Part shown: piece by piece, positions 12,974 through 20,330 of the stretch
Position numbering within the stretch: the stretch's first letter is position 1
Layout of the letters: each line of letters begins with the position of its first letter
Source: Streptomyces sp. NBC_01775
GTDB lineage: Bacteria; Actinomycetota; Actinomycetes; Streptomycetales; Streptomycetaceae
NCBI RefSeq assembly: GCF_035917675.1
Contig: NZ_CP109104.1
Location: 2,728,001 to 2,792,000, forward strand
Direction: 5' to 3'
DNA: 64,000 nucleotides
Program-made: the position numbers and the translations under genes
The notes under the pieces: model-generated
The model's database searches: none
What the model saw: the letters and a program-made list of their open reading frames with translations, nothing else
What the model was told of the DNA's origin: nothing

Positions 12974-13009
12974 GTTTCGCCGGAGTGAAAACGCGCCCGG
13001 CGTTGTTAC
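12974..13009 (-). promoter_or_regulatory. Candidate GlnR binding site upstream of amtB
   Basis: On the minus strand TTCAC, six bases, GAAAC (12974-12989) matches the a-site/b-site half pair gTnAc-n6-GaAAc described for actinobacterial GlnR. A GTAAC a-site lies upstream at 13005-13009, but 20 rather than 22 bases away and without a clear b-site partner. The GlnR role is inferred from family knowledge of amtB promoters. Confidence 0.45.
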
Positions 13010-13175
13010 GAGGAGGTGAAGCACTGCCCCGGAGGTGACAGACAGCCGTACTCTCCGGCCCACGGAAGAGCCGGTCAGCCGGTCACGCGACCGGGTCCGT
13101 CACCCGTGGAGTCCGTCACCGGTTCAGCCGGTCTCCCGGCGCGGCCCCCGCCCGAGCAGCCCCCGCCCGTGCGCG

Positions 13176-14918
13176 TCACACGGCCGCCGCGGCCTCGCCC
13201 TCCGGCAGCTCCGCCCGCAGCCGCTCGCTCAGGTGCACGACCTCGGCGACATCTCCGTACTCCCTGACCGCGCTGGCCGCCGTGCGTCGCAGGCGGTTGT
13301 TGACCCGCTCCGAACGCAGCTGCCGGGCCACCCCGATCGCCTCGCCCGCGCGCGCCGCGCAGCCCTCGGGCTCCTGCTGGAGCAGGTGGACGCTCGCCAT
13401 CCCGATGAGGTTGAGCGCGTAGGAGCGCTGGTGTCCGCCGCCGTCGGTCTCGTCCGCCTCCCGGCTGAACAGCTCGACCGCTCGCTCCATCACGGGCCGC
13501 GCCAGCGAGGCATAGGTGGGGCTGCGGCCCGACGAGTAGGCCAGATCGCGGTAGGAGTGCGCGTTCTCCGCGCACAGCTCGGCTTCGGAGAAGAACCGGA
13601 TCCAGTCCGGGTCGCCGTCGACGGGGTCGATGTCGCTGAAGGTCTCCTCGGCCATCCGCACCGCCCGCTTGCACTTGCCGGGCTGGCCCATGTTCGCGTA
13701 GGCGCGGGCCTCCATGGCGTACAGCATGGCCTGGGTGCGCGGCGTGGAGCCCTCCCTGCTGCCGTACTGCGCCAGGTGGATCAGTTCGAGGGCGTCCTCG
13801 GAGCGGCCCAGGTGGATCATCTGGCGGCCCATCTTGCTGAGCACGTACGACCCCAGCGGCCGGTCGCCCGCCTCCTTGGCGGCGTGCAGGGCGAGGACGA
13901 AGTATTTCTGGGCGGTGGGCTGGAGGCCGATGTCGTAGCTCATCCATCCGGCCAGCTCCGCCAGCTCCGCCGTGACGCGGAAGAGCCGCCGGGTGCTCTG
14001 CTCGCCGTGCCGCTCCTGGAGCAGGTCCGTCACCTCGTGCAGCTGTCCGACGACGGCCTTGCGGCGCAGCCCTCCCCCGCACTGCGCGTCCCAGGTGCGG
14101 AACATCTCGGTCGTCTGCTCCAGCAGCTCCAGCTCGGGCGGGGAGAGCCGGGAGCCCCGCCGCAGCCCGCCGCCACGGCTCGCCCGCTCCCGCGCGGGAC
14201 CGGAGGCCGCGCCACCGGCCGGCCCGGAAGCCGCGGCACCGGCTCCCCCCGACGCCGAGGTGCCCGCGAAGGACGCCGTGCCGGCCGCCAGGCCTGCGGA
14301 CGCTCCGGCGCCCCCGACAGCCGCGTGCCCGCCGCCCGGCCGGCGCCCGCCGGTGGATCCGGCCGCCGCCCCGTAGCCCGTCGCACCAGAGGCGCCCACC
14401 CCGGGACCGCCCGCCGCCGTACGCGGCACGCCGTCCCCGGGCATCCCGCTCTCGGGGCCCGGGCTGGGAACGAGCCAGCGCTGCATGGGCTCGATCAGCG
14501 CGGGCCCCGCGGCCATGGTGAGGGAGTTCCCGAGGAAGCCGCGGCGGCCCAGCATCAGGTCGCTGCGCGTGAAGTCGCTGATCAGCGCCACCGTCTGCGG
14601 CCCGGCCCACGGCAGGTCCACCCCGGAGGCCGCGGGGGACTGCCGGACGGGCCGCAGGCCGAGATCCTCGACCGCGACGACGCAGCCGAAGCGCTCGGAG
14701 AAGAGTTCGGACAGGATGCGGGGAATCGGCTCACGGGGCTGCTCACCGTCCAGCCAGCGGCGTACGCGCGAGGTGTCGGTGCTGATGTGGTGGGCGCCCA
14801 GCTGCCGGGCGCGACGGTTCACCTGACGCGCCAGCTCGCCTTTGGACCAGCCGCTGCGCACGAACCACGAGCGCAGCCGCTCGTTCGGGCTCTTGCCGGA
14901 CTGGCCGCCCTCACCCAC
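13176..14918 (-). CDS. nsdA: NsdA, negative regulator of sporulation and antibiotic production
   Basis: The 580-residue protein begins with a DNA-binding-like region (SWFVRSGWSKGELARQVNRR, DTSRVRRWLDGE), then a Gly/Ala-rich linker (about residues 145-240) and a C-terminal half of TPR-like helices (RSYALNLIGMASVHLL). This is the layout of the Streptomyces NsdA family, whose loss raises sporulation and antibiotic yields. The start is GTG 14918. It sits between amtB and the prim-pol-like gene, as I recall in S. coelicolor. The Gly/Ala linker is longer than I would expect and is the most variable part. It is monocistronic, with a 376-bp divergent upstream region. Confidence 0.88.
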   Translation of the reverse strand: MGEGGQSGKSPNERLRSWFVRSGWSKGELARQVNRRARQLGAHHISTDTSRVRRWLDGEQPREPIPRILSELFSERFGCVVAVEDLGLRPVRQSPAASGVDLPWAGPQTVALISDFTRSDLMLGRRGFLGNSLTMAAGPALIEPMQRWLVPSPGPESGMPGDGVPRTAAGGPGVGASGATGYGAAAGSTGGRRPGGGHAAVGGAGASAGLAAGTASFAGTSASGGAGAAASGPAGGAASGPARERASRGGGLRRGSRLSPPELELLEQTTEMFRTWDAQCGGGLRRKAVVGQLHEVTDLLQERHGEQSTRRLFRVTAELAELAGWMSYDIGLQPTAQKYFVLALHAAKEAGDRPLGSYVLSKMGRQMIHLGRSEDALELIHLAQYGSREGSTPRTQAMLYAMEARAYANMGQPGKCKRAVRMAEETFSDIDPVDGDPDWIRFFSEAELCAENAHSYRDLAYSSGRSPTYASLARPVMERAVELFSREADETDGGGHQRSYALNLIGMASVHLLQQEPEGCAARAGEAIGVARQLRSERVNNRLRRTAASAVREYGDVAEVVHLSERLRAELPEGEAAAAV

Positions 14919-15294
14919 TGGTCACGCCCCCATTCGCGTCAGCGGCGGGCTCTGGCCCCGCCGACCGGCCGCACGCTGTGCGCCGCTCCCGCACACGATG
15001 CCTCCGGCATAGTCGGCTGCCGCGCTCTCTCCACTGTGTGCACCGAAAGTAATCCTACGATCACGGACACGCGAGGGTGATTCCAGAATCGCCACCATTC
15101 GCCACCCCTTCGAATGAACCTTTCAGCGCTTAGGCGCGCTTGACTTGACGCCTTGGCACGGCCGCACGGAAACACGCCCCACCTCACGGGCTCCGCGCGA
15201 GGCTCCCCCACTCGCGGACCTCGCCCCGCCACCCGTTCGTCACTGTGCGCAATGACTTCGTAACCATAGGCATACGAGACCCGTTGGAGGGGGC
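14919..15294. other. Intergenic region between nsdA and the prim-pol-like gene
   Basis: This region separates two divergent genes and must hold both promoters. AT-richer patches occur near 15050-15130 (aagtaatcctacgatcac, cttttcagcgctt-like). I could not assign -35/-10 boxes with confidence and see no gene. Confidence 0.5.
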
Positions 15295-15993
15295 ATGGGC
15301 TTCACGATCGGCGCCATCGGCGGTCTCAGCGGCATCCGGGAGATCAGGGATCTGCGGCCCGGCTCACGCAGGCGCGGTCACGCCTCGGCGTGCACAGCTG
15401 TCGCGGAGTACACGGGGCTGTGGGGCTGGGACGTGGTCCCTGGCGCCCGCGCCGCCCGCTCCGGCGGCCGGGTGGAGTGCTCATGCGGGGCCGTCGCCTG
15501 CCCCGCCCCAGGGGCCCACCCGCTGGACGCGTCCTTGGAGATCCCCGCCGGTGCCACCCTCGCGGAGGCGGGTGAAGCCTGGGCCGGTGTCCCGGGAGCG
15601 GCGCTGCTGCTTCCGACGGGACGTTTCTTCGACGTGATCGAGGTGGCCGAGCCCGCCGGACAGTGCGCCCTGGCGCGGCTGGAGCGGATGGGCGTGCCGC
15701 TGGGCCCGGTCGCGGCGACGCCGCACGGCAGGACGTGGTTCCTGGTCGCCCCCGGAGCCGCCGCCGAACTGCCCGAGCTGCTCTACCGGATGGGCTGGGA
15801 CGACGCCGACCTCGATCTGCGCGGCAGGGGCGAGGGCGAGTACATCACCGCGCCGCCCTCCGACCTCGGCGGATTCGGACCGGTGCGGTGGCTGCGTCCG
15901 CCCACTCTGGAGGCGACGGGCCACCCGCCGCAGGCGAGGCTCCTGCTGGGCACGCTCGCCTACATCAGCCACCGCTCCGCCGTCGCGGACTAG
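15295..15993 (+). CDS. Bifunctional primase/polymerase-like small protein
   Basis: The 232-residue protein resembles the N-terminal prim-pol domain family that streptomycetes encode beside nsdA. Visible parts are a possible zinc site (ECSCGAVACPAPGAH), the core LLLPTGRFFDVIEV, and ATPHGRTWFLV. The acidic pair of an active prim-pol (DxD) appears here only as D-x-x-E in FDVIEV, so catalytic activity is doubtful. The ATG at 15295 has GGAGGGGGC just upstream. The function is unknown; replication or regulation by analogy only. Confidence 0.75.
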   Translation: MGFTIGAIGGLSGIREIRDLRPGSRRRGHASACTAVAEYTGLWGWDVVPGARAARSGGRVECSCGAVACPAPGAHPLDASLEIPAGATLAEAGEAWAGVPGAALLLPTGRFFDVIEVAEPAGQCALARLERMGVPLGPVAATPHGRTWFLVAPGAAAELPELLYRMGWDDADLDLRGRGEGEYITAPPSDLGGFGPVRWLRPPTLEATGHPPQARLLLGTLAYISHRSAVAD

Positions 15994-16011
15994 CGCGGAA
16001 GCGGAGCGGGG

Positions 16012-16055
16012 CGGCGCCGTCGCGGCGGCATCGGGGGTGCGTCGCGACGGCGCCG
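16012..16055. terminator. Bidirectional hairpin between convergent genes
   Basis: A perfect 13-bp inverted repeat (16012-16024 with 16043-16055, 18-base loop) lies between the prim-pol-like gene (+) and ftsY (-), the expected place for a shared terminator. Confidence 0.6.
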
Positions 16056-16119
16056 ATGTGTGTTCCGTGCAGCGGCAGGTCAGACCACTTCGATGCTGGT
16101 CCGACCGCCCCGTGGCGGG

Positions 16120-17340
16120 TCAGGCCTCTTCGACCAGGGCGTCCACGAACGCCTCCGGCTCGAACGGCGCCAGGTCGTCGGCGCCTTCACCCAGGCCCAC
16201 CAGCTTGACCGGGACGCCCAGCTCGCGCTGCACGGCGACGACGATGCCGCCCTTGGCCGTGCCGTCCAGCTTGGTCAGCACGATGCCGGTGATGTCGACG
16301 ACCTCGGCGAAGACCCGGGCCTGCACCAGCCCGTTCTGGCCCGTGGTCGCGTCCAGGACCAGCAGGACCTCGTCCACCGGGCCCTGCTTCTCCACGACGC
16401 GCTTGACCTTGCCCAGCTCGTCCATGAGGCCCGTCTTGGTGTGCAGCCGGCCCGCTGTGTCGATCAGGACGACGTCGGCGCCGGCCTCGGTGCCCTGCTT
16501 GACCGCGTCGAAGGCCACCGACGCGGGGTCGCCGCCCTCGGGGCCGCGGACCGTACGGGCGCCCACTCGGGTGCCCCAGGTCTCCAGCTGATCGGCGGCG
16601 GCGGCGCGGAAGGTGTCGGCGGCGCCCAGCACCACGGACTTGCCGTCGGCCACCAGTACGCGGGCGAGCTTGCCGCTGGTGGTGGTCTTGCCGGTGCCGT
16701 TGACGCCGACGACGAGCACGACACCGGGGCGGTCGACGGCGCCCTGGGTCTCGGTGTGCACGGTGCGGTCCAGGTCGGTGCCGATGAGGGTCAGCAGCTC
16801 CTCGCGCAGCAGGTCGCGCAGGTCCTGCGGGGTGCGGGTGCCGAGCACCCGGACGCGCTCGCGCAGCCGCTCGACCAGCTCCTGGGTGGGGCCGACGCCG
16901 ACATCGGCGGTCAGCAGCGTGTCCTCCACCTCCTCCCAGGTCTCCTCGTCCAGGTGTTCCCTGGACAGCAGGGTCAGCAGGCCCTTGCCGAGGGTGTTCT
17001 GGGAGCGGGAGAGCCGGGCGCGCAGCCGCACCAGGCGTCCGGCGGTGGGCTCGGGGGTCTCGATCTCGGGCTCCGCCGGGGCGGCGGGTGCCGGTACGGC
17101 GGTCTCCGGCGGCGCCTCGGCCTCGGGGAGGCCGACCTCCTCGATCGTTCTGCGCGGCCCTCCCGGCGCGCCCTCGGCCTCCTCACCGACGTGTGGTTCG
17201 ACGGTCGGAGTGGTGGTGCCTTCGTGGGTGGCGGGCTCCTCGGTCTTCAGCGCCTTCTTCTTACGGCCGCTGATCACGAGCCCGCTGATCGCGCCCAGCG
17301 CGATCACGGCGATGACTACAACAAGGATGACGATTTCCAT
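16120..17340 (-). CDS. ftsY: Signal recognition particle receptor FtsY
   Basis: FtsY is the membrane partner of Ffh in co-translational targeting. The 406-residue protein starts with a hydrophobic segment (residues 1-24, IVILVVVIAVIALGAISGLV), unlike E. coli FtsY, and an acidic Glu/Pro-rich region to about residue 105. The NG domain follows: P-loop GVNGTGKTTTSGKLA near 211, DTAGRLHTKTGLMDELGK and TKLDGTAKGG. The start is ATG 17340. A longer open frame continues to 18753 but that extension is antisense to the oxidoreductase gene and has no family match. Confidence 0.97.
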   Translation of the reverse strand: MEIVILVVVIAVIALGAISGLVISGRKKKALKTEEPATHEGTTTPTVEPHVGEEAEGAPGGPRRTIEEVGLPEAEAPPETAVPAPAAPAEPEIETPEPTAGRLVRLRARLSRSQNTLGKGLLTLLSREHLDEETWEEVEDTLLTADVGVGPTQELVERLRERVRVLGTRTPQDLRDLLREELLTLIGTDLDRTVHTETQGAVDRPGVVLVVGVNGTGKTTTSGKLARVLVADGKSVVLGAADTFRAAAADQLETWGTRVGARTVRGPEGGDPASVAFDAVKQGTEAGADVVLIDTAGRLHTKTGLMDELGKVKRVVEKQGPVDEVLLVLDATTGQNGLVQARVFAEVVDITGIVLTKLDGTAKGGIVVAVQRELGVPVKLVGLGEGADDLAPFEPEAFVDALVEEA

Positions 17341-17445
17341 AGCGGGTCCAGTATCCGCCACCGTCAACACTTCCCGGCCATTCCCTCTTCGCGCGCGCTC
17401 CGCTACGGTCCCCGCGCCCGTGCCGTCTCCCTGATGGGGGCCCTT

Positions 17446-18459
17446 GTGACCGTGACGACCAACATCCGATTCAACCTCGTACAGCCGCCGCATCCCCCAG
17501 GCGCACCCGACGCACCGCGGGAGAGTCTGGGCGACCGCTACCGTGCCGCGCTCGACATGGCGGCCTACGCCGACGAACACGGTGTGACTTCTCTCGTCGT
17601 CGAGGAGCACCACGGGTCCCCGGACGGCTGGCTGCCCGCGCCGCTGGCGCTGGCCGGGACGCTGCTGGGGCGCACGCGGCGGGCGGTGGTGACGGCGTGC
17701 GCGATCGTGGCGCCGCTGTACGACCCGCTGCGGCTGGCGGAGGACATCGCGGTGCTCGACCTGGCCAGCGGCGGGCGCCTGGTCACCGTCGCGGGGATCG
17801 GCTACCGCCCCGAGGAGTACGCGGCGCTCGGGCGGGACTTCGCACGCCGGGGCGCGCTCCAGGACGAGGCGCTGGAGACGCTGCTGGCGGCGTGGACCGG
17901 AGAGCTGTTCGACCACCGGGGCCGCAAGGTGCGGGTGACGCCGCGCCCGTACACCCGTCCGCATCCGATGCTGTTCGTCGGAGGCAGCTCCCGTCCGGCC
18001 GCCCGCCGGGCCGCACGGCTGGGGCTGCCGCTGTTCCTGTCCGCGCACCTGCCCGACCTCGCCCGCTACTACGAGGAGAAGTGCCAGGAGAGCGGGAGCA
18101 GCCCGCTGTGTCTGATGCCGCCCGCCGATCTGCCCACGCTGCACCTGACCGAGGACCCGGACCGCGCGTGGGCCGAGCTGGGCGAGCACTTCCTGTACGA
18201 GGCGCGCCAGTACGCCTCCTGGCAGACGCCGGACATGCACTCCGCGATGCGGGCGCGGGCCACGACGGTGCAGGAGTTGCGCGAGGAGGGCCTGTACCGC
18301 TTCGTCACCCCCCAGGAGTGCCTGGAGTTGGTCGCCCGGCAGCCGGAGGACGACCGGCAGGTGCTGTTGCACCCGCTGTGCGGCGGGATGCCCGTCGAGG
18401 AGGGATGGCGGTCGCTGCGCCTGCTGGCGGAGGAAGTCATTCCGCGGCTGCCCGGGTAG
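17446..18459 (+). CDS. LLM-class flavin-dependent oxidoreductase
   Basis: The 337-residue protein resembles bacterial-luciferase-like monooxygenases that use reduced flavin or F420. Typical parts are the N-terminal strand IRFNLVQPP, SLVVEEHHGSPDGWLPAPL, the LDLASGGRLVTVAGIGYRPE segment and MLFVGGSSRPAARRAARLG. GTG 17446 is preferred because a GGGGG run lies 5 bases upstream; ATG 17434 is in frame without a binding site. It is divergent from ftsY and transcribed alone, ending at a strong hairpin. The substrate cannot be told. The F420 gene cofC lies elsewhere in this window but is not linked to it. Confidence 0.85.
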   Translation: MTVTTNIRFNLVQPPHPPGAPDAPRESLGDRYRAALDMAAYADEHGVTSLVVEEHHGSPDGWLPAPLALAGTLLGRTRRAVVTACAIVAPLYDPLRLAEDIAVLDLASGGRLVTVAGIGYRPEEYAALGRDFARRGALQDEALETLLAAWTGELFDHRGRKVRVTPRPYTRPHPMLFVGGSSRPAARRAARLGLPLFLSAHLPDLARYYEEKCQESGSSPLCLMPPADLPTLHLTEDPDRAWAELGEHFLYEARQYASWQTPDMHSAMRARATTVQELREEGLYRFVTPQECLELVARQPEDDRQVLLHPLCGGMPVEEGWRSLRLLAEEVIPRLPG

Positions 18460-18490
18460 GAGCTTGTCTCCGGCGTACCGGATTCGACAG

Positions 18491-18530
18491 CGCGCTGCCC
18501 GGCTCGGATGGTTTCGAGCCGGGCAGCGCG
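18491..18530. terminator. Bidirectional terminator, 16-bp perfect stem
   Basis: A perfect 16-bp inverted repeat (18491-18506 with 18515-18530, loop gatggttt) sits between the convergent oxidoreductase and sugar transporter genes and can serve both. Confidence 0.85.
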
Positions 18531-18556
18531 TGCCGAGGAGTGGGCGGCGGGGGGGG

Positions 18557-19981
18557 TTAGCCCATCTCCTCCAACGCCTTGCCCTTGGTCTCCGGCACCC
18601 ACTTGAGGATGAAGGGGATCGAGAGCACGGCGAAGACCGTGTAGAGGATGTACGTCGTCGACAGGTTCCACTCCGACAGGCTCGGGAAGCTCGCGGTGAT
18701 CGCCCAGTTGGCGACCCACTGCGCGGAGGCGGCGACACCGAGCGCCGCGGCACGGATCTTGTTCGGGAAGATCTCGCCGAGCAGCACCCAGACGACCACG
18801 CCCCAGGAGAGGGCGAAGAAGAGCGTGAAGGTGTGCGCGCCGATGAGCGCGACGACGCCCTGGGCGTCCGGGAGGGAGACGTTGTCGCCGGAGCCCGTCT
18901 TGGCGGAGAACGCCCAGGCGACCAGCCCCAGGGAGACCGCCATGCCCGCCGAGCCGATCAGCGCGAGCGGCTTGCGGCCGATCTTGTCGACCAGAAGCAT
19001 CGCGATGACGGTGCCGAGGATGTTCACGATCGAGGTCGTGAAGGAGTAGAAGAACGAGCTTTCGGGGTTGATGCCCACCGACTGCCACAGCGTCGAGGAG
19101 TAGTAGAAGACGACGTTGATGCCGACGAGCTGCTGGAAGACCGAGAGCCCGATGCCGATCCACACGATGGGCAGCAGGCCGGCACGGCTGCTGAGCAGGT
19201 CCTTGAAGGTGGACTTGTGCTCGCTGCGCATCGCGGTCTCGATCTCGCCGAGCCGCTGGTCGAGGCGCTCGTGTTCACCCTCGACGCCGGCCAGCACCTT
19301 CCGTGCCTCGGTCTGGCGGCCGACGGAGATCAAGAAGCGGGGCGACTCGGGAATCACGAAGGAGAGCAGGAAGTAGGCGATGGCGGGGATCACCATGATC
19401 CCGAGCATCCACTGCCAGGCTTCGAGGCCGGCGAGGGTGCCGCGCTGGTCGCCGTCGGCGAGGTTGAGCAGGCCCCAGTTGACCAGCTGGGAGACCGCGA
19501 TGCCGAGGACGATGGCACCCTGCTGGAAGGAGGCGAGCCGGCCGCGGTAGGCGGGCGGGGAGACCTCGGCGATGTAGGCCGGGCCGATCACGGAGGCCAT
19601 GCCGATCGCGATGCCGCCGAGCACGCGCCAGAACGCGAGGTCCCACAGCGCGAACGGAAGGGCCGAGCCGATGGCGCTGACCGTGAAGAGGACGGCGGCG
19701 ATCCGCATGACCTGGATACGGCCTATACGGTCGGCTATTCGGCCCGCTATGGCGGCGCCGATCGCGCTGCCGATCAGCGCTGCGGCGATGACCTGGGCCA
19801 GCAGGGCCGAGCCGACGTCGAAGCGGCCACGCACCGCTTCGACCGCGCCGTTGATCACTGAGCTGTCATAGCCGAAGAGGAAGCCGCCCATGGCGGCTGC
19901 GGCCGTGATGAAGACGACACGGCCGAGGGGTGCGGTCTGCGCACCGGATGCTGGCCGCGCGGCCTGCGCTGTGCTGGTCAC
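18557..19981 (-). CDS. glcP: MFS sugar porter, GlcP-type glucose/H+ symporter
   Basis: The 474-residue protein has about 12 membrane segments and the full set of sugar-porter motifs: GGFLFGYDSSVINGA, GRIADRIGRI, the mid-loop PESPRFLISVGR, LVDKIGRKPLA and the terminal VPETKGKALEEMG. The length fits the S. coelicolor glucose permease GlcP, and the position before smc agrees with the remembered locus. GTG 19981 has AGGAG 6 bases upstream; upstream in-frame residues lack membrane-protein character. It is transcribed alone; the promoter lies in 19982-20190, where no operator was identified. Substrate specificity is inferred. Confidence 0.87.
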   Translation of the reverse strand: MTSTAQAARPASGAQTAPLGRVVFITAAAAMGGFLFGYDSSVINGAVEAVRGRFDVGSALLAQVIAAALIGSAIGAAIAGRIADRIGRIQVMRIAAVLFTVSAIGSALPFALWDLAFWRVLGGIAIGMASVIGPAYIAEVSPPAYRGRLASFQQGAIVLGIAVSQLVNWGLLNLADGDQRGTLAGLEAWQWMLGIMVIPAIAYFLLSFVIPESPRFLISVGRQTEARKVLAGVEGEHERLDQRLGEIETAMRSEHKSTFKDLLSSRAGLLPIVWIGIGLSVFQQLVGINVVFYYSSTLWQSVGINPESSFFYSFTTSIVNILGTVIAMLLVDKIGRKPLALIGSAGMAVSLGLVAWAFSAKTGSGDNVSLPDAQGVVALIGAHTFTLFFALSWGVVVWVLLGEIFPNKIRAAALGVAASAQWVANWAITASFPSLSEWNLSTTYILYTVFAVLSIPFILKWVPETKGKALEEMG

Positions 19982-20191
19982 GATCTTCTCCTGAGGTGCC
20001 GGCGACGGTGCCGGATGGGGGCCGCCACCTTCCAAGGGGCCGCGTTCTGGAGCGAGAGCAAGAGCGCGCCACGGCTTGAACATCTCGATGGCACTTCAGA
20101 CTGTAAGCCTTCATGTTTCGAAGTCAATACATGCTCGTGTGCGACTCTGAGCACAGAGCGCCCTGTGTTTCGTTCGGGTTATGAAGAGAAG

Positions 20192-20227
20192 CGGCCTCTG
20201 GAAGTCCGGGAGGACTTCCAGGGGCCG
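20192..20227 (-). terminator. Terminator downstream of smc
   Basis: A 16-bp stem with one G-T pair (20192-20207 with 20212-20227, loop ggga) lies about 90 bp after the smc stop on the minus strand and before the glcP promoter region. Confidence 0.8.
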
Positions 20228-20281
20228 CGACAGGCCGCCACAGAGGGCCAGTTGAAGCATCCGGTGCTCCGGTTCGGCCCC

Positions 20282-20330
20282 GACGGTCTCGGTTCAGACG
20301 GTGTCGGTTCAGACGGTCTCAGTTCAGACG
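20282..20330. repeat. 15-bp tandem repeat over the smc stop codon
   Basis: Three copies of gacggt[c/g]tc[g/a]gttca run from 20282 to 20326, followed by a partial fourth. On the minus strand the first unit encodes the last residues RLN and the stop of Smc; the other two lie after the stop. This looks like a small slippage duplication of the gene end. Confidence 0.7.

Noticed and set aside
17341..18753. N-terminal extension of ftsY to 18753
   Set aside because: It is antisense to the LLM oxidoreductase gene; ATG 17340 starts a normal FtsY with a membrane segment.
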